Below are positions 25,870 to 34,305 of a DNA stretch of 49,300 nucleotides, piece after piece. The first letter of the stretch is position 1, and each line of letters opens with the position of its first letter. The translations under genes and the position numbers were made by a program. The DNA comes from Clostridia bacterium. Its GTDB lineage: Bacteria; Bacillota; Clostridia; Christensenellales; Pumilibacteraceae. Under the pieces are notes generated by a model. It was not told the origin of the DNA, made no database searches, and worked only from the letters and a program-made list of their open reading frames with translations. The DNA lies in the NCBI GenBank assembly GCA_022791055.1, contig JAAVYI010000019.1, positions 1 to 49,300 of the forward strand, in the 5' to 3' direction.

Positions 25870-26676
25870 ATGCGGTTCGGTCGCAGAAAAAACAAAAAGC
25901 CCGGTATAAAGCTCGGCCTCTGTCTGTCGGGCGGCGGCGCGCGCGGCTTTGCGCATATCGGCGCAATCCGCGCCTTTCAGGAAGCGGGCATAGACTTCGA
26001 TCTGACCGTCGGCGTATCGGCCGGCGCGATCGTAGGGGCGCTGTATGCCGCAGGCGTATCGGCCGACGAAATGGCGCGCTATGCCGCAACCATCGAAATG
26101 AAACGCATCCACAGCGGCCGCCCCTTTCCGCCGGCCGACGCGAGCAACATCGGGCGACTGGTCACCGACCTCATCGGCGACGCCGACATCGAGCATTTGC
26201 CGCGGCGTTTCGTCTGCCTGGCGACTGATCTGGTCGAGGCCAAGCAAGTGCTTTTAGACCGCGGCAGCGTCGGCCTTGCCGTCAGTGCGTCGTGCTGCGT
26301 CCCCGTGTTGTTCAAGCCGGTGGTGCGCGGTGAGCAGCATTTGGTCGACGGCGGGCTGTTGAACAATATCCCCGCCGACATCACGCGCATGTTTGGCGCC
26401 GAAAAGGTCGTCACCGTTGACATCAATCCGACGCGCGGCAGCGGAACGCGCGACTTAGGATTGCTCGGCGTGATCAAAGCGACGCTTTCGATCTCGTTGT
26501 CCAACGCATCGATCCAGGGCTACAGCCATTCCGACGTCATCGTCGCGCCCGACCTGTCGGCGTTCCGCTCGACCGACAAAGCGGGATACGAGGAAATGAT
26601 GCGCTTAGGGTACGAGAGCGCCCGCGCAAAGATCGATGATATTATCAAGTTGAAGGAGGGTGCGGCAAAGCCGTAA
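25870..26676 (+). CDS. patatin-like phospholipase family protein
   Basis: A 268-aa lipid acyl hydrolase of the RssA/YchK bacterial patatin group. All key motifs are present: the oxyanion loop LSGGGARGFAHIG (residues 19-31), nucleophile elbow G-V-S50-A-G (the catalytic Ser), and the catalytic Asp in VD160-G-G. There is no signal peptide, so it is cytoplasmic or peripheral to the membrane. The ATG directly follows the stop of the ECF gene. The family cleaves acyl chains from phospholipids or lysophospholipids; the physiological substrate is unknown. Confidence 0.92.
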   Translation: MRFGRRKNKKPGIKLGLCLSGGGARGFAHIGAIRAFQEAGIDFDLTVGVSAGAIVGALYAAGVSADEMARYAATIEMKRIHSGRPFPPADASNIGRLVTDLIGDADIEHLPRRFVCLATDLVEAKQVLLDRGSVGLAVSASCCVPVLFKPVVRGEQHLVDGGLLNNIPADITRMFGAEKVVTVDINPTRGSGTRDLGLLGVIKATLSISLSNASIQGYSHSDVIVAPDLSAFRSTDKAGYEEMMRLGYESARAKIDDIIKLKEGAAKP

Positions 26677-26691
26677 GCCGGAGGTCTCGCC

Positions 26692-29322
26692 ATGAAGAAC
26701 TATTATAAAATTATGGGACTTTCTATGACTGCGACGGAGTCGGAGATCCGCAGCGCTTTTCGCGCGCTCGCACAGCGGTTCTCGCCCGAGGTCAACCCGG
26801 GCAACCGTGCGGCCGCCGCGCGCTTTGCCGAAATCAACGAGGCGTACTCTGTCTTGAGCAATGTCGTATTGCGCAGCCGTTACGACAAGTCGATATTGAT
26901 GAGCAGCGAGATCACCGTGCCGCTGACCGACATTCCCGACAGCGCGACGACGGCGGAAATGCAGTCGCCGCACACGCACACGATCCATGCCGAACGCCAT
27001 GCGACGCAGGAAGTCGTCACCGAACCGGTGATCGAGCGGCCGAAACCGTCGCCGACGACGCGGGACAGACAAGCGGCCGCCGCCAAGTCGGAGCCGGAAA
27101 AAGTCGCCAAACCCGAATCGGAACCGACAGACAAACCGGAACCGAAAAAAGAGACGAAAGCGGAGACGGAGCCGACCGAAAAGAAGAAAACGTTAGCCGA
27201 AAGTATCGCCGAACGGGCGGCCGCAGTGCGCGAGGCGTATGAGAAAGCGGCCGCGCAGATCGCCGCCAAACGCGAGGCGGAGAAAAAGGAACGCGAGGCG
27301 CGGCAAAGCGAAAACGAGGAAAAGCGCAAGCTCGCTTTGCAAGCGCAGAAGGAACAGAAAGAAAAAGAGGAACGGGCGCGGAAAGAAGCGGCCGAAAAGG
27401 AGTTGATCGAGCGGCGCGAACGGCAGAAACGGGAACGCGCCGAACGCGAGGCGATCGAGCGCGCGCGGAAAGAGGCGGCGCGGCTGAAAGAAAGCCAAGA
27501 GACGCGGCCGATCGACGTCAAGGCGCAAATGCAGTCGCTGATGTCCCGACTGGGCGAAAAGCAGACGGCGCGCGAACAGGCGGCGGCCAAGGCGCAAAAA
27601 GCGGCCGATACGCGTGAGGCGAAAGAAGAGGCGGCAAAACCGGTGCCGGTAGAGCCAAAAAGCGTCAAGGAATGGACGAAACCCGTCGAGGCCGTGCCGA
27701 CTGCCACGCATTCGGCGCGGGCGGTTTTGGAACGGTTCAGCGCATTCCAGACGCAGGCCGAGCGGCAGCTTTCCGAATTGAAACGCATGATCGAAATGCA
27801 AGCCGAAGAATCGCGCAAGCAGGACGCCGCCGTGCGCGCGCTTGCCGACGAAGTGCGGCGGTTGCATACGACGGGCGGCGCAGGCTTGCAAGCGATCGAG
27901 GCCGAAGCCGACAGAACATCGGCGCTGTTGATGGCCAAGCTCAACGAGACGCAAGCGAGCGCCGAGGCGGCTGCCGCGACGGCTGCGTTGAAAGCGGCGC
28001 AAGCCAAGCAGTTGCAGGAAGAGATCGACGCAGCCGGCAAGCGTCTTGACGACGCGCTCAAAAATCTCGATGCGGCTAAGCGCGAAAAGCAGCACTTGCA
28101 GACCGAAATGGAGATCGAGTCGGCGGCTCGCCGTCGCGCCGAAAACGCCGTCGAGGGCGCCAAGCAGGCGGCGCGGACGTATAAAGCAGAATCGGAGCGG
28201 GCGCAAAAACGCGCGTCGGAGGAAAAGAGCGCGCGCATGAGCGCCGAACGGGCGTTTTCGTCCGAAGTCAAGGCCAGAAAACGCGCCGAAGAACTGGGAC
28301 GCAGCGACCGCGAGGCGGCCGTGCGCATGAGCCGCGAGATCGCGTCTTTAAAGGCGGCCAAAGAAAAGGCGGAGGCGCGCGCCGAAGAGACGCGCGCGCA
28401 GATCGCGCGGTCGGCGGCGTCGGAGCGTGAAAAGCTCGAACGCCTGAGCGAACAGCAGCAGAAGAATATACGCGAGATCAGCGCAAAACTCGACGACGCC
28501 GAGGCGGAAAAGAAATCGCTGGAGAGTAAAGTCGCGCAGTTGCAAACCCGTATCGCCGATCAGCAGGAGCTGGACCGCGAGATCGCGCGGGAAATGTCGG
28601 AGTTCGAGCAGTTCAAGAGCACGATGAGCGAGGCGGACGAACATCGTTTGGTAGGCGACTGGGAAGCGAAAGTACGCGCCGACATCATGCTGTTTAAAGA
28701 CACGCTGTACGGCGCGCTGGGCGTTCCGTACTATGCGCATTTGGACGAGATCGAAAGGAGCGCGCAACGGTTGCTCGATCTATACACATTGCGGGAGGGC
28801 GACGATCGGTACGACCGTATTGCGACGGTCGAACATGCGCGCGACATTCTGTGCGACCCGGAAAAGCGCGCGGCCTATAACCGCCAAATCGGGTTGAACG
28901 CCTCGGAGATCAGCGCGGCGCTCAAGGCCAAAGCCTGTTACGAAGAGATCATTCGCAAGTTGGGTCGAGAGAAAGCCAGCCGCGAATTTTGGGCGCAGTT
29001 CGATGACATGGCGCGTGACGCGCAGACCGGCGATGCGGCCGCGCAGAACAAACTGGGCGAGGCCTACTACGACGGCGTCGACGTGCCGGCCGACCCGCAG
29101 CAAGCGGTGTTCTGGTTTAAAGAGGCGGCCAAACAGCTGTATCCGGCGGCGCTCTTTAATATGGGCATGTGCTTATTGAACGGTTACGGCGTCGAACGCG
29201 ACGAGATGCGCGGCCGCGGATTCGTCAAAAAAGCGGCGCTCGTCGGCTACGGCCCGGCCACCGAACTGGTCGACAGCCCGGAATTTAAGCGCGCGATCAG
29301 CAACGACGCTTACGAGGGATAG
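26692..29322 (+). CDS. double J-like, coiled-coil and Sel1-repeat protein
   Basis: An 876-aa cytoplasmic protein with an unusual architecture. Residues 1-70 are a J-domain (YYKIMGLSMTATESEIRSAF ... FAEINEAYSVLSN ... RYDKS), but the HPD motif that activates DnaK is replaced by S31-P32-E33. Residues about 100-660 are a charged Lys/Glu/Ala/Arg coiled coil with a Pro/Lys/Glu-rich start. Residues about 664-733 look like a second, more diverged J fold (LYGALGVPYYAHLDEI ... VEHARDILCDPEKRAAYN), also without HPD. Residues about 777-860 hold two Sel1-like TPR repeats (AAQNKLGEAYYDGV, AALFNMGMCLLNGYGV). The gene lies 47 bases upstream of htpG, and AAGCCGGAGG precedes its ATG. It may be a scaffold or adaptor for chaperones (inference). 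Confidence 0.85.
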   Translation: MKNYYKIMGLSMTATESEIRSAFRALAQRFSPEVNPGNRAAAARFAEINEAYSVLSNVVLRSRYDKSILMSSEITVPLTDIPDSATTAEMQSPHTHTIHAERHATQEVVTEPVIERPKPSPTTRDRQAAAAKSEPEKVAKPESEPTDKPEPKKETKAETEPTEKKKTLAESIAERAAAVREAYEKAAAQIAAKREAEKKEREARQSENEEKRKLALQAQKEQKEKEERARKEAAEKELIERRERQKRERAEREAIERARKEAARLKESQETRPIDVKAQMQSLMSRLGEKQTAREQAAAKAQKAADTREAKEEAAKPVPVEPKSVKEWTKPVEAVPTATHSARAVLERFSAFQTQAERQLSELKRMIEMQAEESRKQDAAVRALADEVRRLHTTGGAGLQAIEAEADRTSALLMAKLNETQASAEAAAATAALKAAQAKQLQEEIDAAGKRLDDALKNLDAAKREKQHLQTEMEIESAARRRAENAVEGAKQAARTYKAESERAQKRASEEKSARMSAERAFSSEVKARKRAEELGRSDREAAVRMSREIASLKAAKEKAEARAEETRAQIARSAASEREKLERLSEQQQKNIREISAKLDDAEAEKKSLESKVAQLQTRIADQQELDREIAREMSEFEQFKSTMSEADEHRLVGDWEAKVRADIMLFKDTLYGALGVPYYAHLDEIERSAQRLLDLYTLREGDDRYDRIATVEHARDILCDPEKRAAYNRQIGLNASEISAALKAKACYEEIIRKLGREKASREFWAQFDDMARDAQTGDAAAQNKLGEAYYDGVDVPADPQQAVFWFKEAAKQLYPAALFNMGMCLLNGYGVERDEMRGRGFVKKAALVGYGPATELVDSPEFKRAISNDAYEG

Positions 29323-29369
29323 CCGCCGTAAATCGAAAACAATCGCCACAACAGGAGGATATACAACAT

Positions 29370-31214
29370 ATGCAGGAATTTAAAACCGAAAGCAAACGCA
29401 TTCTCGATTTGATGATCCATTCGATCTACACCAACAAGGAAATATTTTTGCGCGAGCTGATTTCCAACGCGTCCGACGCGATCGACAAGTTGCACTTTCG
29501 GTCGCTGACGGATGCGGCCGCAGCGCGCGAGTTTGCCATCGATCTCGAGATCAACAAGGACGCGCGCACGATTTCGATACACGACAACGGCATCGGCATG
29601 ACGCGGCAGGAGTTGGAAAACAACCTCGGCACGATCGCCGCGTCGGGGACGTTGCAGTTTAAGACCGAAAACAAGTTGGACGAGGAGATGATCGGGCAGT
29701 TCGGCGTCGGATTCTATTCGGCGTTCATGGTGGCAGACCATGTGACGGTGTACTCGAAAGCCTACGGCACCGACGTTGCGCACATTTGGTCGAGCAACGG
29801 CGCCGACGGGTACGAAATTATCGAGGCGGAAGGCGGGGACAAGGCCGACTGCGGCACGACGATCACGTTGCACCTAAAGGCCGACGACGAGGATTACGCT
29901 TACGGCGACCTGCTGTCCGAATACAAGTTGCGCGGTCTGGTCGAAAAGTATTCCGACTATATTCGCTATCCGATCCGCATGGAAGTGACCAAGTACGAGA
30001 AGGAGACCGAGACCAAGGCGGTCGAGACGCTCAACAGCATGGTGCCGTTGTGGGCGCGCCCCAAAAACAAGGTCAAGAAAAAGGAATACGAAGAATTTTA
30101 TCAACAAAAGTTTAACGATTACCGCGCGCCCGCATATATCATAAAGGCGGACATCGAGGGCGCGGTCAACTACCGCACGCTGCTGTTCATTCCCGAAAAA
30201 GCGCCGTACAACTACTACAGCAAGGACTACGAAAAGGGACTGAAGCTGTACAGCGCGGGCGTGCTGATTATGGACAAGTGTTCGGAGATCCTGCCCGAAT
30301 ATCTCGGCTTTATCAAGGGCGTCGTCGATTCGCCCGACTTGAGCCTGAACATTTCGCGCGAAATGTTGCAACAGGATCGGCAGCTCAAGGCGATCGCAGC
30401 CAGCCTCGAGAAAAAGATTTTGGCCGAACTGAAAAAATATTGCAAGAGCGACCGCAAGGGCTACGAAAAGATGTTTACCGAGTTCGCGCCCAGCATCAAG
30501 TTCGGCGCTTACGACAAGTTCGGCGAGAAGAAAGACTTGCTGAAAGACCTGTTGCTGTTCTACTCGTCGACCGAGAACGCGCCGACGCTTTTGTCCGAAT
30601 ATGTCGGCCGCATGAAAGAGGGACAGGAATTCATATACTATGCTTGCGGCGAATCGGTCAAAAAGATCGACAAACTGCCGCAGACCGAGGCCGTCAAAGA
30701 AAAAGGCTACGAGATCCTGTATTTCTCCGACAGCATCGACGAGTTCGTCGCCAAGACGTTACTCGAGTACGACGGCAAGAAGTTCAAAAGCGTGTCCGAC
30801 AAGGACAGCATTGCCGAAACCGAAGAGGAAAAAGCGGCCTCCGAAAAGACGCGCGAACAGTACAAGGCGCTGACAGAGGCGGTCAAAGCGTCGCTCAAAG
30901 ACAAGGTCGCCGACGTGCGGCTGTCGAACAAAATGAAGTCGCACGCCGTGTGTCTGAGCGCCGAGGGTGAGATCTCGTTTGAAATGGAACGCGTATTCGC
31001 GGCGATGAAGAACGGCGCCGACGTGCGCGCCAAGCGCGTTCTCGAACTCAATCCCGAACACGCGCTGTTTCAAAAACTGGCGGCGGCCAAGGACACCGAC
31101 AAGTTCGACAAGCTGTGCGGCGTGCTCCTGGACGAGGCGCTTTTGATGGAAGGATTTACGCCCGAGGATCCGGCGGGGTTTGCCGACGCAATCAATACGC
31201 TTTTGGCCGAATGA
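29370..31214 (+). CDS. htpG: HtpG, Hsp90-family molecular chaperone
   Basis: A 614-aa protein, normal length for bacterial Hsp90. The GHKL ATPase motifs are intact: ELISNASDAIDKL (catalytic Glu and Asn), DNGIGM, GTIAASGT, GQFGVGFYSAFM and GTTITLHLK. The middle domain has the conserved NISREMLQQDRQLKAI loop with the arginine that contacts ATP. The C-terminal dimerisation domain ends at VLLDEALLMEGF...DPAGFADAINTLL. AGGAGGATATACAAC precedes the ATG. It acts as an ATP-driven dimeric chaperone in the cytoplasm, usually late in the DnaK pathway, which makes the J-like protein encoded just upstream notable. Confidence 0.97.
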   Translation: MQEFKTESKRILDLMIHSIYTNKEIFLRELISNASDAIDKLHFRSLTDAAAAREFAIDLEINKDARTISIHDNGIGMTRQELENNLGTIAASGTLQFKTENKLDEEMIGQFGVGFYSAFMVADHVTVYSKAYGTDVAHIWSSNGADGYEIIEAEGGDKADCGTTITLHLKADDEDYAYGDLLSEYKLRGLVEKYSDYIRYPIRMEVTKYEKETETKAVETLNSMVPLWARPKNKVKKKEYEEFYQQKFNDYRAPAYIIKADIEGAVNYRTLLFIPEKAPYNYYSKDYEKGLKLYSAGVLIMDKCSEILPEYLGFIKGVVDSPDLSLNISREMLQQDRQLKAIAASLEKKILAELKKYCKSDRKGYEKMFTEFAPSIKFGAYDKFGEKKDLLKDLLLFYSSTENAPTLLSEYVGRMKEGQEFIYYACGESVKKIDKLPQTEAVKEKGYEILYFSDSIDEFVAKTLLEYDGKKFKSVSDKDSIAETEEEKAASEKTREQYKALTEAVKASLKDKVADVRLSNKMKSHAVCLSAEGEISFEMERVFAAMKNGADVRAKRVLELNPEHALFQKLAAAKDTDKFDKLCGVLLDEALLMEGFTPEDPAGFADAINTLLAE

Positions 31215-31237
31215 TCTTTTCGGCTACCGGGAGGCCT

Positions 31238-32080
31238 ATGAGTCCGATCGCGCAAATGAGCATTGTGCTTGCCGTCGTGTTTACCGTTTTGGCGCTGTTT
31301 ATCGCCTATCTGATTTACGAAAACGAGTGTATCCGCAAAGTGCGTTATCGCTACGACGGCGCGCCGTCCGGTTTTTCCGGGTACAAGATCGTACACATCA
31401 GCGATTTGCACAACAAGCGTTTCGGCAAGGGGCAGAAGCGGCTTTTACGGTACGTGGCCGATGAAAAGCCCGATATGATCGCCGTCACCGGCGACCTGTT
31501 TCAAAACGAATATATCGAGAACGCGCGCGACTTTATGGAAGGCGCGGTCAAGATCGCGCCCGTCTATTACGTGGTCGGCAACCACGAAACGCTGGTGTCG
31601 TTGCTGCCCGAATTTTTAAAGCATATGCGCGAGATCGGCGTACACGTTCTCGAAAACGGCGTCGAGACGATCGAGCGCGACGGCGATACGATCTCGATAT
31701 TGGGGCTGTCCGACCCGATGACGTTCGGCGGCAACGGCGGACGCGAGCGGCGCAGGCGGGCGGCGGCGGAGTTAGGACGCATGTCCGCGCCGGTCGAGGG
31801 CTTTCGGTTGCTGCTCAGCCACCGACCCGAAATGTTCGAGGACTATGTCGGCCGCGCCGAACTGGTGCTTGCCGGTCATTCGCACGCGGGGCAGGTGCGA
31901 CTGCCGCTGATCGGCGCGCTGATGACGCCGGGCGAGGGGTTTAAAGTCAAGTATGACGTCGGGCATTTTTTCGACGCGGAGCAAAATACGACGATGTTCG
32001 TTTCCGGCGGTTTAGGCTCGAGCAATATCATTCCGCGTTTTCACAACCGCCCGCAGCTCGTCACCGTCGAATTGAATTAG
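31238..32080 (+). CDS. membrane-anchored metallophosphoesterase (YaeI/YkuE type)
   Basis: A 280-aa protein with one N-terminal membrane anchor (residues about 5-27) and a calcineurin-like phosphoesterase domain with all five metal motifs: HISDLHN, TGDLF, GNHE, LLLSHRPE and AGHSHAGQ. I start at ATG 31238 behind GGGAGGCC; an open frame further upstream lies inside htpG. YkuE relatives need Mn2+ or Zn2+ and act outside the membrane, and YaeI-type proteins hydrolyse phosphodiesters; some homologues release UDP from UDP-sugars or lipid intermediates. The C-terminal GLGSSNIIPRFHNRPQL is typical of this branch. Confidence 0.9.
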   Translation: MSPIAQMSIVLAVVFTVLALFIAYLIYENECIRKVRYRYDGAPSGFSGYKIVHISDLHNKRFGKGQKRLLRYVADEKPDMIAVTGDLFQNEYIENARDFMEGAVKIAPVYYVVGNHETLVSLLPEFLKHMREIGVHVLENGVETIERDGDTISILGLSDPMTFGGNGGRERRRRAAAELGRMSAPVEGFRLLLSHRPEMFEDYVGRAELVLAGHSHAGQVRLPLIGALMTPGEGFKVKYDVGHFFDAEQNTTMFVSGGLGSSNIIPRFHNRPQLVTVELN

Positions 32081-32094
32081 CGGCCGTCATTCGC

Positions 32095-32123
32095 TTGCGT
32101 AACGGCGGTGAATATGGTATAAT
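32095..32123 (+). promoter_or_regulatory. promoter of the zinc-ribbon gene / dnaN unit
   Basis: TTGCGT (32095-32100), a 17-base spacer, TATAAT (32118-32123), followed by a leader of about 50 bases to the ATG at 32179. Confidence 0.75.
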
Positions 32124-32178
32124 ACCAAAAACGATAAAATCACGGGACAGGGCGTTTCAAGGAGGTCGGTCTTACACA

Positions 32179-32814
32179 ATGCAGAAAACGATTACTCTAC
32201 TGTGTGCAGAGTGCGGGGAAAAGGCTACTTACAAAATCGGCGCGGACAAAAGCATGGCTACGCTCAACGACATCGCCGCTTTTATGGAGGAATCCAAAGA
32301 GCGCAACAAGCTGCTCGAATGGATGGTCAAAACGGCCAACACGCAACCGGACGAGCGGTTGCCGGCGCTGTTTGGCAACCAGGTCGAAACGCTGTGCAAC
32401 GTCAACTATCAGGCGCTGGGTGCGAAAGTACGGCTGATGGATCCGTCGACCGACGCCGATGCGGCGGTGCAGCGATACAAGACATCCGACGCTATCGAAA
32501 AGGTCAATATCAGTAAAGCCAAGTGGCTCGAGGCCTTAAAGCGCGACGGCATCGTGGCGTTTTACGCCATGTTCTATTGCAAAAAGTGCAAGAAACTCGA
32601 AAACCGCGTATATTTGCGCATTCATGTCAGCGGCGCCAAAGAATATTTGTACGTGTATCCGCACAAATGCGACACGTGCAAAAACGATTTGGAGCTGGTC
32701 GACGAGGACAACATCGGTTTTATTCACACCGGTTTGCCGACGACGGTGCCGTGTAAGTGCGGCAAGCCGCTGATTGTCGACAGCGTCAATTTCACGCAAG
32801 AGAAAAAGGCTTGA
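32179..32814 (+). CDS. zinc-ribbon hypothetical protein
   Basis: A 211-aa protein that I do not recognise as a named family. It starts at ATG 32179 after AAGGAGGTCGG. Four Cys pairs can bind two zinc ions: C9-A-E-C12 at the N-terminus, then YCKKCKK near residue 135, KCDTCKN near 167 and PCKC near 195. The central region is helical and charged (AFMEESKERNKLLEWMVKTA). There is no signal peptide or membrane segment. It could be a small nucleic-acid-binding or scaffold protein. It shares the promoter at 32095 with dnaN, 46 bases downstream, so a link to replication is possible but unproven. Confidence 0.7.
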   Translation: MQKTITLLCAECGEKATYKIGADKSMATLNDIAAFMEESKERNKLLEWMVKTANTQPDERLPALFGNQVETLCNVNYQALGAKVRLMDPSTDADAAVQRYKTSDAIEKVNISKAKWLEALKRDGIVAFYAMFYCKKCKKLENRVYLRIHVSGAKEYLYVYPHKCDTCKNDLELVDEDNIGFIHTGLPTTVPCKCGKPLIVDSVNFTQEKKA

Positions 32815-32860
32815 CGCGGGTAAGAACTCGATCGTATGACTCAAGGAGGGCATGACGTAC

Positions 32861-33964
32861 ATGAAACTGATTTGTAACGGAAACGATTTATCGGACGCAG
32901 TCGGCAAGGTGTTTAAAGCGGTTTCCACCCGCACCACCAACCCGATTTTAGAGGGCATTTTATTAAAAGCCGAAAACGGATCGCTGACTTTGACCGCCAA
33001 CGATCTCGAACTGGCGATCGAAAAGAGTATTGTCGCCGACGTCAAGATCGAAGGCTCGACCGTTGTGCCCGGCAAGTTTTTCGCCGAGTTCGTCAAAAAG
33101 CTGACGCAAGAACAGATCGAACTGAGCGTACTCGACGGCAACCGCCTCAATATCCGCTATATGCAAAGCGAAGGCGTTTTGCAGTGCCTCGACGCCGTCG
33201 ATTTCCCGGCGGTCAAGGAACTGACCGAGGCGCAGTCGTTTATCATCATCAAAAACGAATTTCGAGATTTGGTCAACAAGATCGCCTTTTCGGTGTCGAC
33301 CGACGACGCGCGGCCGATGCTTAAAGGCGTGCAACTGGAGATCGACGAGAACTCGATCACCGGCGTAGCGCTCGACGGCTACCGTTTGGCCAAATGCGTC
33401 AAGCCGATCGAAAAGACGTCGGCGATGATGAGCGCGGTCGTTCCCGCGCGCTGTCTGACCGAGATCGCGCGCTTGATCGAGGACACGACCGACCCGGTGC
33501 AGATCTCCATTCAGAAGAATTATTTGCTCGTCGATTTAGGCCACACGCGCGTGACGACGCGGCTACTTGACGGCGATTTCATCAACTATAAGCAGATCAT
33601 TCCGACCAACTTCGAAACGACGGTCACCGTGCCGAAAGATCAGTTCGAGTCGGGGATCGAGCGCGCCATTCTGCTCGCCCGCAGCGACAAAAACAATCTG
33701 GTGCGCTTTGACGTCAAAGACGACGTTATGCAGCTTTCGTCCAATTCCGACGTCGGTTCGATCAACGAAAAGTTGCCCGTTAAGTTGAACGGCGTCGACA
33801 TCGCCATCGCTTTTAATGCCCGCTATTTTACCGAACTGCTCCGCTACATCACCGCCGACAACCTGCTTATCAAATTTATCAGCAGCTCGACCCCCTGTAT
33901 CGTCACCCCTGCCGGCGAGCAAGAGGATTTGATATATCTCATCTTGCCCGTCCGAATGCTTTAG
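32861..33964 (+). CDS. dnaN: DNA polymerase III beta sliding clamp
   Basis: A 367-aa protein of normal length with three clamp domains and the usual landmarks: ISTDDARPMLKGV-like (here VSTDDARPMLKGVQLEI) in domain 2, ALDGYRLAKC, and the C-terminal LLRYITADNLLIKF ... LILPVRML ending, which is the family's fixed C-terminus. Of two nearby ATGs (32852 and 32861) the second has proper spacing to AAGGAGGG and gives the standard MKLICN start. dnaN is usually next to dnaA and recF; here it follows a zinc-ribbon gene and is followed by a terminator. The stop codon is part of the outer stem of element A. Confidence 0.96.
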   Translation: MKLICNGNDLSDAVGKVFKAVSTRTTNPILEGILLKAENGSLTLTANDLELAIEKSIVADVKIEGSTVVPGKFFAEFVKKLTQEQIELSVLDGNRLNIRYMQSEGVLQCLDAVDFPAVKELTEAQSFIIIKNEFRDLVNKIAFSVSTDDARPMLKGVQLEIDENSITGVALDGYRLAKCVKPIEKTSAMMSAVVPARCLTEIARLIEDTTDPVQISIQKNYLLVDLGHTRVTTRLLDGDFINYKQIIPTNFETTVTVPKDQFESGIERAILLARSDKNNLVRFDVKDDVMQLSSNSDVGSINEKLPVKLNGVDIAIAFNARYFTELLRYITADNLLIKFISSSTPCIVTPAGEQEDLIYLILPVRML

Positions 33965-34089
33965 GCGGCATATAGCGGCGCATCTGGAGACTACGTTTAA
34001 AAATCGACAAGGTTACGTACAAAGAAGTACGCGCCCTTGTCGATTTTTTAACAGTTGTCCCCATCTGCGCCACTCTCTGCCGCCTAAAG
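33959..34089. repeat. stem-loop element A of a three-copy family
   Basis: A nested hairpin of 131 bases that begins in the dnaN stop codon. Outer stem CTTTAGGCGGCA (33959-33970) with TGCCGCCTAAAG (34078-34089), 12 bp; middle stem GGCGCA (33977-33982) with TGCGCC (34066-34071); inner stem AAAAATCGACAAGG with CCTTGTCGATTTTT (33999-34048); tip CGTAC-AAAGAA-GTACG. Shared with elements B and C: CTACG before the inner stem, a 6-base tip loop ending GAA, CCCT after the tip stem, and GTTG(C/T)C after the inner stem. The T run after the inner stem occurs only in this copy, and dnaN has a separate terminator at 34134-34164. Confidence 0.8.
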
Positions 34090-34133
34090 GGGATTACAGG
34101 GAACACATATAAAGCAATATCCACTATCGAATG

Positions 34134-34164
34134 ATCCGCAAGAGAGGGGCTTGCGGATTTTTTT
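34134..34164 (+). terminator. terminator downstream of dnaN
   Basis: ATCCGCAAG (34134-34142), loop AGAGGGG, CTTGCGGAT (34150-34158) followed by a T7 run: a perfect 9-bp intrinsic terminator. Confidence 0.9.
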
Positions 34165-34185
34165 GCTGTGCCTTTTGCGGGGTTC

Positions 34186-34245
34186 GTTTACATAAATCCC
34201 GAAACAAATGCGCAAAATGTTTACAACTTTACGATTTCGTTTACA
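34186..34245 (+). promoter_or_regulatory. three GTTTACA direct repeats upstream of the LacI promoter
   Basis: GTTTACA occurs at 34186, 34219 and 34239, within 70 bases upstream of the -35 box. The third sits in TTCGTTTACACGAA, a partial palindrome. They may be binding sites for an activator or for the LacI protein itself; no motif identity is claimed. Confidence 0.45.
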
Positions 34246-34255
34246 CGAATGGATA

Positions 34256-34283
34256 TTGACATCGTTTGAATCGATGTTATAAT
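34256..34283 (+). promoter_or_regulatory. promoter and operator of glycan locus 2
   Basis: TTGACA (34256-34261), a 16-base spacer, TATAAT (34278-34283). The spacer carries an inverted repeat ACATCG (34259-34264) and CGATGT (34272-34277), spaced by seven bases. A LacI-family regulator is the first gene, so this is a natural autoregulatory operator controlling the whole locus. Confidence 0.8.
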
Positions 34284-34305
34284 GAAAATGAAGGCAGGGG
34301 ACGTG

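Noticed and set aside
33999..34049. Simple intrinsic terminator of dnaN
   Set aside because: The T run follows the inner stem only in this copy of the element family; a cleaner terminator lies at 34134-34164.
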